64,000 bases of DNA from Neorhodopirellula lusitana. GTDB taxonomy: Bacteria > Planctomycetota > Planctomycetia > Pirellulales > Pirellulaceae. The notes beneath the pieces were generated by a model. That model was given only the letters and a program-made list of their open reading frames with translations. It was not told the DNA's origin and did not search any database. The stretch lies in assembly GCF_900182915.1 (NCBI RefSeq), contig NZ_FXUG01000001.1, positions 248,001 to 312,000 of the forward strand, given 5' to 3'. Below, in pieces: positions 25,589 to 35,615 of the stretch. Within the stretch, counting starts at the first letter, position 1, and each line of letters begins with the position of its first letter. The position numbers and the translations under genes were made by a program.

Positions 25589-27970
25589 ATGATGAAGAGC
25601 TTGCGACACCTTGGGTTGATCGCACTGCTTTTGCAGTGCGTTATCGTCTCCGCACAGGAATCCAGATCAACGGAGAGCGGACCAACGGAGAGCGGACCAA
25701 CGGAGAGCGAGTCGATTTTGAGCGTGAATTGGAAACAGTTCTTGTCCAGGCATGATCTCGTTTGGACGGAGGCTCCGAAAGCTTGGCACGACGGACCGTT
25801 TCTTGGGAACGGATTACTGGGTTCAATGGTCCATCAGGTCGACGAGCATACGATCCGGATCAGCCTAGGCCGGGCGGACGTGGAAGACCACAAAACGTCC
25901 GGACAAGCGTTCATTTCTCAATCTCGTTTGCCCAACGGCTACTTTCTCTTAAAGACCGTTGGTGCGATTACTGGCTTCAAAGGACGTTTGGACCTCTACA
26001 ATGCCGAAGCACGCTTTCAAATTCGTACAGACGAGGGGCTGATTGAGTCCACTGGCCTCGTTCACAGTGAGGACATGGTGATTTCGTATGAGTTGAAAGC
26101 GTCCTCAGGCGAAGCTGCTTTCGACCTCGAGTTTTTCCCTCTCAAAGCGATTGCACCTGCTCGTTTTCAGGCTGACCTGGAAGTCGCGACCAAGGGCGAC
26201 AAGGCGCCATCAAGTAGGATGAAGTGGGCGTCAGCTCCCTATGAATACAACCCCGATCCTGAGTTGATCACAGTCGATGGCTGTCAGGTCTCGCGCCAAA
26301 CCCTGGTAGCTGGTGGTGAAACCGGTACGGCGTGGAGTATCCAAGACGGACCGGGTGGTAAGAAGCGGTTGCTTGTGTCGATTGAGCACAGTTTTCCAGA
26401 AGCAACGGCGGTCGTGGATGCAGTTGCTCACCTGAAGGCGATTGAAAACGAATCGAACGACAGCTTCGTTCAGCGGCACCGTAAATGGTGGCATGACTAT
26501 TATCCAAAGAGCTTTATTAGCCTCGATGATACTCGAATGGAGAGTTTTTACTGGATCCAGGTCTACAAGTTTGGGTCTGGCGCGAGAAAGGGACGCGCTT
26601 TCATGGACACGATGGGGCCTTGGATCGTGGAGAACACCGCGTGGGCGAACGGGTGGTTTAATCTTAATACCCAGCTTTCCTATTGGTTTCTTTCGACGGC
26701 GAATCGTCTCGAGGTTGCCGAAAGTCTGTTTACCAAACTGGATGAAAACCTGCCGACGCTGGTGGCCAACATGCCAAGCGATTACGGCGATGACTGTGCC
26801 GGGATGTCCACGATCGTTCCGCAAACCTTCGTGAGCCCATTTCCCAAGGGGCGGCTTGGGTTCACTGGTGAACTGCTTTGGACATGCCACGACTATTGGC
26901 TGATGTTAGAGCGGACGATGGATGCGGAACGCACGACGGATCAGTTTTTTCCGCTGCTGAAGAAGTCTGTGAACACCTACCTGCATTTCATGGTGGAGGG
27001 TGACGATGGAAAGGTGCACCTGCCGGTGACTCGATCGCCTGAATACGGTGGCGGAGAGGATTGTAACTTTAATTTGGCGTTGTTCCGGTGGGGGCTTCGC
27101 ACGCTCGTCCATCTTGACCAACGCTACCAGATCAAGGATCCATTGCTACCTAGATGGAAGGATGTACTGGTTCGACTCGTCGAGTACCCGACCAATGAAA
27201 ACGGATACATGGTCGCAAAAGATTTTCCCTTTGAAAAATCTCACCGGCACTACTCGCATTTGATGATGATTTATCCGCTATGTGAGATCAACATCGACCA
27301 GCACGAGAACCGAGAGTTAATCGCGAAGTCGGTCGATCACTGGATCAACTACCCCGGCACTGGCAACGCGGGTTATTCATGGAGCGGCGCCGCCGCGATG
27401 TGCGCGTTGCAAGGTGATGGAGAAAGGGCAGCAGGTTATCTCGACACGTTCATGCGGATGCAAGAATTGTATCCAAACAATCCGGCCGAAATTCACCCGA
27501 CCACGATGTATACGGAGACCAGTCGAGTTCAACCGGTGACCGAAACCCCGTTGTCTCTTTGTGACTCGATGCAGCTGATGATGTTGCAGAGTTGGGGCGA
27601 GACGATCCGTGTCTTCCCAGCCGTACCGTCCTCCTGGCAGAACATCAGTTTTGAAGGGTTGCTTGCCGCCGGAGGATTTAGGGTCAGTGCGGTTCGCAAG
27701 GACGGGAGAACGCAGTTTGTATGCGTTGAAAGTCGAGCCGGTGAGCCTTGCTTGCTGAAAACTGACTTCGACCCGGTTCGAATCGAAGGCGTCCAAGAAC
27801 AAGCCGTCGAGCGACGGGCCGACGGCCTTCTGCAGATCGATTTGAAACGCGGCGAAAAGGTGGTGTTGTTCGCTGACGGCGTTCCCCCGGTGGGTGTCAT
27901 TGAACCGGTTGAGGCGTCGCCTGAAAACTGCAATACGTTTGGTTTGACCGGTATTTCCACTGGGACTTAA
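25589..27970 (+). CDS. GH95-type alpha-L-fucosidase
   Basis: Secreted glycoside hydrolase of the inverting GH95 family (alpha-1,2-fucosidase or alpha-galactosidase). 793 residues with signal peptide (1-22). A short linker made of three TESGP-like repeats follows, then the N-terminal beta-sandwich (WHDGPFLGNGLLGSMVH, family pattern PLGNGxLGAMV). The (alpha/alpha)6 barrel spans about 290-690 with HRHYSHLMMIYP (552-563), and a C-terminal domain includes VFPAVPSSWQNISFEGLLAAG. It is somewhat divergent in the central barrel, so substrate and linkage are uncertain. It is probably translated with the GH29 gene. Confidence 0.85.
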   Translation: MMKSLRHLGLIALLLQCVIVSAQESRSTESGPTESGPTESESILSVNWKQFLSRHDLVWTEAPKAWHDGPFLGNGLLGSMVHQVDEHTIRISLGRADVEDHKTSGQAFISQSRLPNGYFLLKTVGAITGFKGRLDLYNAEARFQIRTDEGLIESTGLVHSEDMVISYELKASSGEAAFDLEFFPLKAIAPARFQADLEVATKGDKAPSSRMKWASAPYEYNPDPELITVDGCQVSRQTLVAGGETGTAWSIQDGPGGKKRLLVSIEHSFPEATAVVDAVAHLKAIENESNDSFVQRHRKWWHDYYPKSFISLDDTRMESFYWIQVYKFGSGARKGRAFMDTMGPWIVENTAWANGWFNLNTQLSYWFLSTANRLEVAESLFTKLDENLPTLVANMPSDYGDDCAGMSTIVPQTFVSPFPKGRLGFTGELLWTCHDYWLMLERTMDAERTTDQFFPLLKKSVNTYLHFMVEGDDGKVHLPVTRSPEYGGGEDCNFNLALFRWGLRTLVHLDQRYQIKDPLLPRWKDVLVRLVEYPTNENGYMVAKDFPFEKSHRHYSHLMMIYPLCEINIDQHENRELIAKSVDHWINYPGTGNAGYSWSGAAAMCALQGDGERAAGYLDTFMRMQELYPNNPAEIHPTTMYTETSRVQPVTETPLSLCDSMQLMMLQSWGETIRVFPAVPSSWQNISFEGLLAAGGFRVSAVRKDGRTQFVCVESRAGEPCLLKTDFDPVRIEGVQEQAVERRADGLLQIDLKRGEKVVLFADGVPPVGVIEPVEASPENCNTFGLTGISTGT
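25670..25714 (+). repeat. 15-bp in-frame tandem repeat in the GH95 gene
   Basis: acggagagcggacca at 25670-25684 and 25685-25699, with a diverged third copy to 25714. It encodes the Thr-Glu-Ser-Gly-Pro linker after the signal peptide. Because the unit is 5 codons, copy-number change would only alter linker length. Confidence 0.85.
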
Positions 27971-28032
27971 GGTGACAGTGGGGAAAGCCGAGGTCGTTAG
28001 TGAAATAGCTTTTCGCCCTGCAATGCATTGGG

Positions 28033-28728
28033 CTAATCCTGTTGCTGGAACTTCAAGTTGCGATACCAGATTTCACCAGCGTGATCCGTCAACATGATCT
28101 GGCCTGCGCGGTTTTCCCCGAATCCTTCTCGGATATTGAATTTGCTCTCGGCAACTCGCTCTTCCCATTTCTGACTGCCAACTTCGACATCGACGATCTT
28201 TTTGCCGTTAAGCCAGTGTTCGATGTGGTTGCCCTGCACCACAATTTTGCCGTGGTTGAATTCGCCGATTGGGTTGAGTGCCTTTTGATCACTGGGGGCG
28301 AACAAGGCATACAACGCTCCGGTGCTATGTGCATCAAATCGAGTTTTGCCTTCGTCATTGATTTGATATTCACAGCCCAGAAGCTTTCCGTCGTAGTTCC
28401 GGACACGGTACTTAATCCCGCTGTTCGTTCCTTCGGTGAGCTTCCATTCAAATTCCAGCGTGAAGTTCTCGTGTTGGCTGGTCGTCAAAATATGCCCGAT
28501 TCGCTTCTCGCCCTTCTTCCGCTTGATGTGAATGATGCCGTCAATGATTTCCCATCCCTGCTCGACCGGTTTGCCTTTCTCGGTAACCCATCCAGTGAAA
28601 TCGATGCCGTTGAAGAATTCAGGCTTCGCATCTTCTGCGAAGGCCATGGAGTGCGGGACGATTAAAGACAGGAGTAGCGGTATTCCGCACCAAAACAGGA
28701 TGGATGTGCTTCTTGACTTGGCTCGCAT
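28033..28728 (-). CDS. Secreted DUF1080 (3-keto-disaccharide hydrolase-like) protein
   Basis: 231 residues with signal peptide (about 1-31, ending AFAED). The DUF1080 concanavalin-like fold is evident: FFNGIDFTGW, GWEIIDGIIHIKRKKGEKRIGHI, NFTLEFEWKLTEGTNSGIKYRVR, GCEYQIND, GEFNHGKIVVQGNHIEHWLNGKKIV and, at the end, GEIWYRNLKF. Members are abundant in planctomycetes and some cleave 3-keto-glycosides. The only minus-strand gene among the fucosidase and sulfatase genes; it converges with the GH95 gene. Confidence 0.9.
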   Translation of the reverse strand: MRAKSRSTSILFWCGIPLLLSLIVPHSMAFAEDAKPEFFNGIDFTGWVTEKGKPVEQGWEIIDGIIHIKRKKGEKRIGHILTTSQHENFTLEFEWKLTEGTNSGIKYRVRNYDGKLLGCEYQINDEGKTRFDAHSTGALYALFAPSDQKALNPIGEFNHGKIVVQGNHIEHWLNGKKIVDVEVGSQKWEERVAESKFNIREGFGENRAGQIMLTDHAGEIWYRNLKFQQQD

Positions 28729-29148
28729 GATCTAGCTCTCAGGGGAGTTCGAGGGTTTCTTTGTGGCTGATTGGGTAGTCGGTTCTTATTTGGGAAGCAA
28801 CTTGCCGTGGTTGGTTGGCTGCGTTGAATTGTTCGCTCCCCAAATCAACAGGGTGGTCCTAGTCTACAAAGGGTATATTGTGATACCGGCGGCTGGGTCC
28901 CCTAAATGTACGATACCGGCGGTGGGGCTGCCCGTGTATCTTTCGGTTTGCCAGTCATTGTCTTCCGTCACTAGCCAGGGCAGGTTCGCACGCAAATGCA
29001 TATTCACGGATTGGGCCAGTTCGATCTTGTCGTTCAGGCATGATCGCTGGACTTCTCTGCGGCGGCCCTGCCGCGGGCACAGAGAGTGGCTCGAGTCGCG
29101 GGTCGGAAGCAAGAGGTCAGGACGCCGCTATTTGGCTCTGTCTAGAAA
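28729..29148. other. Divergent promoter region of DUF1080 and sulfatase genes
   Basis: 420 bases with no supported gene. It carries two copies of gataccggcggytggg (starting about 28880 and 28912), and an imperfect hairpin CTCTG...CAGAG near 29056-29085. These are possible operator or leader elements for the sulfatase operon. Confidence 0.5.
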
Positions 29149-31047
29149 ATGAAGTTTGAAATGATCGATAGCGAGAAAACAACATTGAACAAGCTAGTGC
29201 CATGGGTATGTGTCGCCTTACTGTCGGCTACGCCGCTCTGCGCTGCGCCGAAGCCGAACGTCGTGATGATTTTGGCGGATGATTTGGGGTGGCAAGATTT
29301 GAAGTGCTACGACATTGACGAGCCGTCGCCTTACGACACTCCCTACTTGGATGCCTTTGCCAAGAAGGGCGTGATGTTCTGGCAGGCCTACTCTCCCGCA
29401 CCGACTTGTTCGCCTTCACGTTGTGCCATCCTGAGCGGGAACCATCCAGCCCGAGCACAGAAAACGCATGTGGTGGGCGGACACCCGCCGTATGCACGAA
29501 GCAGTCGGTCGCGAATGATGGAGCCGTGGTACAGCGGGCGAATGCCGGAAGACACCTTCACGCTCGCCCGAGCGATGAAGGCCAACGGATATACCACCGG
29601 CCATGCTGGGAAGTGGCACATCGCCATCAACCACAAGGCATTTCCTCAGCCGGAAGATGTCGGTTTCGACTACACGCGATCAAGTCGGGGGGCGCATTCG
29701 AATTTGAAGAATCGTCTGGAAGGGTTTGCCACCACTGAAATAAAGGATCCCTATCGTCTGGACGCAAACGGTTTCCCTTACCACCAGAACAACGAAGACG
29801 CGTTAACGTTTCTCAGTGAAAACAAGACGAAGCCCTTCTTCCTTTACTACTGCACTTGGCTGGTTCACTCGCCGATTGTCACGCGAAACGAAGCATTGTT
29901 GAAGAAGTACGCTGCACGCATGGGTGTGAAACCGCAACTTGAGAACGACAAGCGTATGAAAGGCCAGAAGAATCCTTTTTACGGGGCGATGGTCGAGTCG
30001 CTCGATTATTACTTGGGGCAGGTCCTTAGCTATCTCGATACGACGGAAGATCCGCGTTGGCCCGGACATATGCTTAGCGAAAACACCTATGTCATCTTTG
30101 CCTCCGACAATGGAGGAGTTAAGGGATATACCGACAACACACCTTTGGATCAGGGGAAATCTTCTGCAAAGGAAGGGGGGACACGGGTACCGATGATGAT
30201 CGCCGGGCCAGGGATAGCGGCTGGCGTGCAATCGGATGTGGTGGTGAATGGGCTTGATTTTTACCCGACGATTCTATCGCTGGCAGGGTCAGAGGTACCG
30301 AAGAGCAAGAACCTTGATGGTTGTGACCTGGCCCCGCTCCTGTTGGGCGATTCAACGGATCCAACTCTGGTCAAGGATACAGATGGTTCGGTGCGGGATT
30401 CCATGATGTGGCATTTCCCGCATGGTGGTGATCTGGAAAGCACATTGATTGTCGGCGATTACAAATTGATCCGGAACTATGACCATGTGAACAACGACGA
30501 ATCACCGGAACTCGAGTTGTTTCAGCTTTATAGAACCGAGAACGGCAAACGGGTGCGGGTGGATATCGAAGAGTCAAAAAATTTGGCGACTACGATGCCG
30601 GAAAAGACTGCGATGCTGAATCGTCGACTTACCGAAATGCTGACGGGGATGAAAGCGAGTTATCCTCGCTACAACCCGCTAAACAAAACCCTCCCCAATC
30701 AGTCGGCGGTCTGCGCCGTGGTGTCCCATGAAATCAAGGGAAACGCGGTTGAGTTTGCTTTCAGGGAAAACGGTGCGACGGTGATTCAGGCAGATCTGAT
30801 TTACACGATCAACGGAGGTGAAAAGTATGAGGAATGGTTTCGCACACCGGCTACGCTGAAGAGCAATAAGTCTGTATCAGTCGAACTGCCAGTCGGGACA
30901 ACGCACTTTTACCTCAACTTGATTGATGAAAACAGTTTTCTAGTCAGCTATCCCGCTGTCACGAATTACAAAGAAGAATTTGCAAACCAAGCGCTGTCCA
31001 CACAACAAACGACGCTCAGAGCAGTCCGAGAAAAGGTCGAGAACTAG
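29149..31047 (+). CDS. Secreted S1-type sulfatase 1
   Basis: Hydrolyses sulfate esters, here probably on a polysaccharide. 632 residues with a hydrophobic export signal (about 15-33, ending CAA). Metal ligands lie in ILADDLGW (41-48). The formylglycine site is C87-S-P-S-R91, the substrate of the sulfatase-maturing enzyme, which is not encoded here. KWHI, FYYCTWLVHSPI and FASDNGG are further S1 landmarks. After the catalytic domain comes an extra beta-rich C-terminal domain (about 525-612, IYTINGGEKYEEWF) that sulfatase 3 shares, so the two are close paralogs. Two bases separate it from the next gene. Confidence 0.94.
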   Translation: MKFEMIDSEKTTLNKLVPWVCVALLSATPLCAAPKPNVVMILADDLGWQDLKCYDIDEPSPYDTPYLDAFAKKGVMFWQAYSPAPTCSPSRCAILSGNHPARAQKTHVVGGHPPYARSSRSRMMEPWYSGRMPEDTFTLARAMKANGYTTGHAGKWHIAINHKAFPQPEDVGFDYTRSSRGAHSNLKNRLEGFATTEIKDPYRLDANGFPYHQNNEDALTFLSENKTKPFFLYYCTWLVHSPIVTRNEALLKKYAARMGVKPQLENDKRMKGQKNPFYGAMVESLDYYLGQVLSYLDTTEDPRWPGHMLSENTYVIFASDNGGVKGYTDNTPLDQGKSSAKEGGTRVPMMIAGPGIAAGVQSDVVVNGLDFYPTILSLAGSEVPKSKNLDGCDLAPLLLGDSTDPTLVKDTDGSVRDSMMWHFPHGGDLESTLIVGDYKLIRNYDHVNNDESPELELFQLYRTENGKRVRVDIEESKNLATTMPEKTAMLNRRLTEMLTGMKASYPRYNPLNKTLPNQSAVCAVVSHEIKGNAVEFAFRENGATVIQADLIYTINGGEKYEEWFRTPATLKSNKSVSVELPVGTTHFYLNLIDENSFLVSYPAVTNYKEEFANQALSTQQTTLRAVREKVEN

Positions 31048-31049
31048 AA

Positions 31050-32612
31050 ATGGTCAATTCAAAAAAATTGTATGAGCGGCGTGATGTCGTGAATAAGAGC
31101 TGCTTCCTGTTGACGGTGGCTGTCGTTGCCTTGAGTGGCCAGGGATTCGTGTTGGGTGAGACTAAAAAGGCCTCCGGTAATAAGATCGCGTTGCCGGAAG
31201 TCGAGAGACCCAACATTGTTTTCTTCATCGCCGACGACGTATCGCAAGAAGATTTTGGCTGTTATGGGCACCCCAAGATGAAGACGCCAAGCACGGATGC
31301 ATTGTCGGCTGGGGGCATGCGTTTCGACAACGCGTACCTGACCACCAGTAGTTGTAGCCCTAGTCGTTGTAGCATTATCACCGGGCGTTACCCGCACAAC
31401 ACCGGAGCACCGGAACTGCACACGAAGTTGCCCGAGTCGCAGATTCGTTTCCCCGAAATTTTACGGGCGAATGGTTACTACACCGTGCTTGCGGGCAAGA
31501 ATCATATGTTCAGCAGCAACAAATCGGATCGTGCCTTCGACAAGATCACCAAAGGTGGAGGTCCTGGAGGTGAGTTGGATTGGGTAGAACATGTTCAAGA
31601 TCGGCCCAGGGAGAAGCCGTTCTTTTTCTGGTTCGCTTCAAACGACGCGCATCGTGGTTGGAAGGAAAGCAAGGAAGCTCCTGTTTATAGACCACAGGAC
31701 GTCGTCGTTCCTCCATACCTCGTCGATGCAGAAGCGACTCGCGAGGACTTGGCTAGCTACGCCCACGAAGTAAGCCGCTTTGATCACTTTATTGGTTTGG
31801 TGACTGCGGAGTTGAAGAAGCAAGGTGTTCTTAGCCAAACCATGATTGTAGTTGCTTCGGATAATGGGCGGCCTTTCCCTCGCTGCAAAACACGTTTGTA
31901 CGATAGTGGCATCAAGACACCCTGGGTCGTGCACTATCCGGATCTGATCAAGCGGCCGTCTGTTTCCAAGAGTTTGGTCAGCGTGATCGACTTGAGTGCT
32001 ACCTGCTTGGAATTGGCTGGAGTTGAGAAACCCGCGTGCATTCAAGGGCAAAGTTTTGTGCCGGTGATGAAAGACGCTCAAGTCCGTGTTCGGGAACTCG
32101 TTTTTGCAGAACACAACTGGCATGTGTTCAAGAATCATGAGCGTATGGTTCGCTTCAACGATTATGTCTACATCAAGAACAACTATCCCAACCAAATCAA
32201 TCTTTGTGTCGAGTCTTCTCATGCGACGCCGGCGGGGAAAGACTTGTGGGAGGCTCATGCTGCTGGGGCAACCACGGCGGAACAGCAACAGGTTTTCGCC
32301 AATCCCTGCCCGACCGAAGAACTATACCGGTTGTCCAACGATCCGAACCAATTCATTAATCTTGCATCGAACCCTGAGCATTCGGAAGCTCTCGTGAATG
32401 CCCGTAAACAGCTAGCGAAATGGACCGAGCAAACGGGCGATACGATCCCCGATAACCCCACTCCTCATCGCTATTCACCCCCACGGATTGAGAACGGGAA
32501 GATCATTCCGGGCGGAGACTACAAAAACTCGAAGCCCCATGCTGAGATGCCCGGCGCAGCACGGAATGCAATGAGTCTCAATCATCCAGGCCCTCTCCAG
32601 TTGAAAGACTGA
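31050..32612 (+). CDS. Secreted S1-type sulfatase 2 (heparan N-sulfatase-like)
   Basis: 520 residues. Export signal after a basic N-region (about 15-36, CFLLTVAVVALSGQGFVLG). FFIADDVSQEDFGCYG holds metal ligands, the formylglycine motif is C102-S-P-S-R106, and ASDNGRPFPRCKTRLYDSG supplies the second metal site. The GRYPHNTGAPELHTKLP context resembles sulfoglucosamine sulfohydrolase-type enzymes. It starts 2 bp after sulfatase 1 and is surely in the same operon. No C-terminal beta domain as in sulfatases 1 and 3. Confidence 0.93.
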   Translation: MVNSKKLYERRDVVNKSCFLLTVAVVALSGQGFVLGETKKASGNKIALPEVERPNIVFFIADDVSQEDFGCYGHPKMKTPSTDALSAGGMRFDNAYLTTSSCSPSRCSIITGRYPHNTGAPELHTKLPESQIRFPEILRANGYYTVLAGKNHMFSSNKSDRAFDKITKGGGPGGELDWVEHVQDRPREKPFFFWFASNDAHRGWKESKEAPVYRPQDVVVPPYLVDAEATREDLASYAHEVSRFDHFIGLVTAELKKQGVLSQTMIVVASDNGRPFPRCKTRLYDSGIKTPWVVHYPDLIKRPSVSKSLVSVIDLSATCLELAGVEKPACIQGQSFVPVMKDAQVRVRELVFAEHNWHVFKNHERMVRFNDYVYIKNNYPNQINLCVESSHATPAGKDLWEAHAAGATTAEQQQVFANPCPTEELYRLSNDPNQFINLASNPEHSEALVNARKQLAKWTEQTGDTIPDNPTPHRYSPPRIENGKIIPGGDYKNSKPHAEMPGAARNAMSLNHPGPLQLKD

Positions 32613-32871
32613 GGTTTTGAATTGTTCGTCAAGTTTCGAAGGAAAGGAGGCGCAATTAACGCAGTGGAGAAAATGGCCGTGAACGAGGCCCGTTATTGAT
32701 GCTTTGTTTCGAAGTGTGTGATGCAGGATGTTGGATCGGCCCGATTCGGGTTGCTGTTGCAGTCGTTGGCTGCTGCATCAACGAGAGAAGAATCATGGTT
32801 GATAGAAGATTTGGGGCCCCTGCACCCGCAGCGAGGGGCAGCGTGTCTCATCAAGTGTTCGGAGGAATTGT

Positions 32872-35088
32872 ATGACAAATCAACTCAATATTATAAGAAT
32901 CGCCTTCTCGCTCATTCTTGCATTCGCATATGGGGATATCGTCTTCGCTGAGCCGAAGCCCAATATTGTCCATATCCTGACCGATGATTTTGGATGGCAG
33001 GATCCAGTCTGTTTTGATGTGGACGGCGAGACACCGTATGAAACGCCCAATTTGGATCGGCTAGCAAAGAACGGTCGCAAATTCATGCAGGCCTATTCCC
33101 CGTCACCGACCTGCGCACCGTCTCGCGCCGCGTATATTTCCGGTCAGTATCCCGCGCATACCGGAATCTATCATGTGTTGGGTGGGAAGTTGCCTCGCGC
33201 TTACTCGCCAAGGTTCACACATATCAATCCGTTCTATCGATATCGGTTACCGCTCGACGAGATGACCATTCCGAAGGAGTTGAAGAAGGCGGGATACACG
33301 ACCGGTCATGTCGGCAAATGGCACTTGGGCGGACGTAGCAATGGTTACCCATTCCCAGGGAACTATGGTTTTGACACCGGTTACGTCGATGACCTTGGTA
33401 AGGGTGGAACCTACTATCCGGACCCTGATATCTGGGGGCCGCGCAAGGATCACCGAGCGATTCACAATGGGTTGGCGAAATCGATGAAACCAGATCGGCT
33501 GAGCGGTTGGGCTACTGATGATCCCAATGATCCATTTCAGCTGGATGAAGACGGGCGGCCGTTCGATAAGACACTGGATGTCGCACTGAAATGGTTAGAC
33601 AAGCATCACGGTGAACCGTTCTTTTTGAATTACTGCACGTACTATGTGCACAGTCCTATTCAGACTCGTAACCGCGAACGGTTTGAGTACTACTGCAAGA
33701 AGATGGGATACGACTTTCCAACCGATCCGGGCATTATCAACAAGGGCCGCGGAGGCAAGACCGATCCGTACTATGCAACGATGGTGGATACGCTCGATTG
33801 GATGATCGGGAATGTCATCACCTATTTGGAAGAGACCGATGATCCTCGCAATCCGGGGCATAAACTCGTCGACAACACCTACATCATCGTTAGTTCCGAC
33901 AACGGCGGTTTGGTGAGTCGATCTGGCGGGACGATTACCGACAATTCGCCGCTTCGTGAGGGGAAACAGGATCTCCATGAAGGAGGTGTTCGTATCCCCT
34001 TCATCGTTCGTGGACCCAACGTGCCAGCAAACTCGGTTTGTGAAACTCCAATCTCGTTGATCGATCTGTATCCAACATTTGTTGATCTTGCCGAACTACC
34101 ATCATCGGACAACCCTAAGCTGGATGGATGCAACATTCGACCGCTAATGGAAGGAAAGGAATCGGTGGCACAGTTCGCCGACGGTTCAGTTCGAGAAAGC
34201 ATCTTCTTCTACTATCCCATTGAGTTGTCTTCCGGCTGTGGGATGCGGAAGGGCCCATGGAAGATTTATCGCAACCTGGGACCTGGTAACAATAGGAGTC
34301 CGCTGGTGGAATTGTTCCGGCTTTACAATGACGACGGATCGATGGCGGATGTTGGCGAGAATGAAAATCTGGCGGAGAAGATGCCGGAGTTGACCAATCA
34401 ATTGTTGGCTGAAATGGATCGTTTTTTGGACGATGCGAACGTGTCGTATCCATTCAAGAATCCTAGGATCGAAAAACACATCGGCCAGGACAAGGTGCCA
34501 GCGGTTTTGGACCGTGGTGATGACGGTGATCGGATTTGGGTCGAAGTTGAGTCCGGTGTTGATAAATCACAAATCGTCGAAGCCAAGCTGCTCTATACCG
34601 TCAACGGAAGCCTGCTTGAAGTCTCCAGGGGCCGTCGGGAAATGTGGTTCGAGGAGCCTGCTGTAATTACAGGCGGCCGCATCGAGGGAACGGTTCCCCC
34701 GGGTACATCGCATGCGGTGTTCTGCATGCGAGACAGCGAAGGTTTTTTAGTGATGTCTGAAGAACTGCTGTCTTACCAGCAGGCTTCATCCACCAAGGCT
34801 GATTCTTCGTATCTGAAGCACGCGTACGCGTTCCGGCCGGGGCTGTTCGCGCTGATCCAGTTGGGCCGAGAGGCGAAGGCTGAACTGAATCGCAGTGGCA
34901 AGGCAAACGCGACTCTGCAAACGGAGCTGTTGAACGCCGAAGCGGTCTATGCGAGCGGAAACGCATCTGACCGGAAGTATTGCGATACGTTGCGTTCGTT
35001 GCGCAACTCAATTCGCGACCTAAAGGGAGAGGTTCCCCAGGCTGATAACCATTACATCAACCTGTTTCGCCAAGGTGGAGCGTTCTAA
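32872..35088 (+). CDS. Secreted S1-type sulfatase 3
   Basis: 738 residues with a signal peptide (1-26, ends VFAEP). ILTDDFGW gives metal ligands, the formylglycine site is C81-A-P-S-R85, and GKWHLGG and SSDNGG follow. Sequence around the active site (QAYSPSPTCAPSR, HVLGGKLPRAYSPR) and the added C-terminal beta domain (about 540-640, LLYTVNGSLLEVSR) match sulfatase 1. It has a further helical tail of about 90 residues (FALIQLGREAKAELNRSGK). Start at MTNQLNIIRI with GGAGGA upstream (ttcggaggaattg). It lies 259 bp behind sulfatase 2. Confidence 0.94.
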   Translation: MTNQLNIIRIAFSLILAFAYGDIVFAEPKPNIVHILTDDFGWQDPVCFDVDGETPYETPNLDRLAKNGRKFMQAYSPSPTCAPSRAAYISGQYPAHTGIYHVLGGKLPRAYSPRFTHINPFYRYRLPLDEMTIPKELKKAGYTTGHVGKWHLGGRSNGYPFPGNYGFDTGYVDDLGKGGTYYPDPDIWGPRKDHRAIHNGLAKSMKPDRLSGWATDDPNDPFQLDEDGRPFDKTLDVALKWLDKHHGEPFFLNYCTYYVHSPIQTRNRERFEYYCKKMGYDFPTDPGIINKGRGGKTDPYYATMVDTLDWMIGNVITYLEETDDPRNPGHKLVDNTYIIVSSDNGGLVSRSGGTITDNSPLREGKQDLHEGGVRIPFIVRGPNVPANSVCETPISLIDLYPTFVDLAELPSSDNPKLDGCNIRPLMEGKESVAQFADGSVRESIFFYYPIELSSGCGMRKGPWKIYRNLGPGNNRSPLVELFRLYNDDGSMADVGENENLAEKMPELTNQLLAEMDRFLDDANVSYPFKNPRIEKHIGQDKVPAVLDRGDDGDRIWVEVESGVDKSQIVEAKLLYTVNGSLLEVSRGRREMWFEEPAVITGGRIEGTVPPGTSHAVFCMRDSEGFLVMSEELLSYQQASSTKADSSYLKHAYAFRPGLFALIQLGREAKAELNRSGKANATLQTELLNAEAVYASGNASDRKYCDTLRSLRNSIRDLKGEVPQADNHYINLFRQGGAF

Positions 35089-35110
35089 GTAGCGGACTAT
35101 GTCGGATCAG

Positions 35111-35615
35111 ATGGAAATGCAACGCAGACAGTTTCTAGGTCTAACAACCGCGGTCGGTGGTGGGTCTGGCTTTTCCCTCGATTGCGGTTGGCCTCAATGC
35201 GGTCTCGCTAGGGGATGCGCACAAGGCAACAGCCGAGATTGTTCTGCGGACTGCGAATCAATTTGGAACGCAGCGACAGAAAGAGCAGGTTTTTTATCTT
35301 GTGTGTCGCGAAGCGTTGACCGGTAAGTCCCCCGAAGCTGATTTGGGTGTCTGGTGCTCGCCATGATGCTCGAGGTTTCGCCATTCCGCGGCCTGGAAAC
35401 AAGAAGATCTACGAGTTCGAAATCGGAACGCTTGGTGGAGTTCCAGGACCCAAAGCAGATGGAAGCAACAAAGATGATCAGCTCTTCGGCTATCCCGGAC
35501 GATCATGGGGCTTCGGCGAACTAACATTCAGCAAGACGAATGGCCAGTCGCAAGCGGTTTTTGTTTGATTGATGAAAATGGTCGAGAACTGAAAACGATT
35601 TCTTTGAAGCATTGA
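35111..35615 (+). pseudogene. Frameshifted remnant of a Tat-exported protein
   Basis: A twin-arginine signal start (MEMQRRQFLGLTTAVGG) is followed by three frame changes. The text continues as GLAFPSIAVGLNAVSLGDAH and EQVFYLVCREALTGKSP in a second frame, GARHDARGFAIPRPGNKKIY and DDQLFGYPGRSWGFGELTF in a third, and LIDENGRELKTISLKH before the final stop in a fourth shift. Each piece reads like real protein. The intact family is not recognised, and an internal deletion is also possible. It lies between two sulfatase genes on the same strand. Confidence 0.65.

Noticed and set aside
28042..28665. 207-codon plus-strand frame
   Set aside because: Antisense to the clear DUF1080 gene; no ribosome-binding site or domain.
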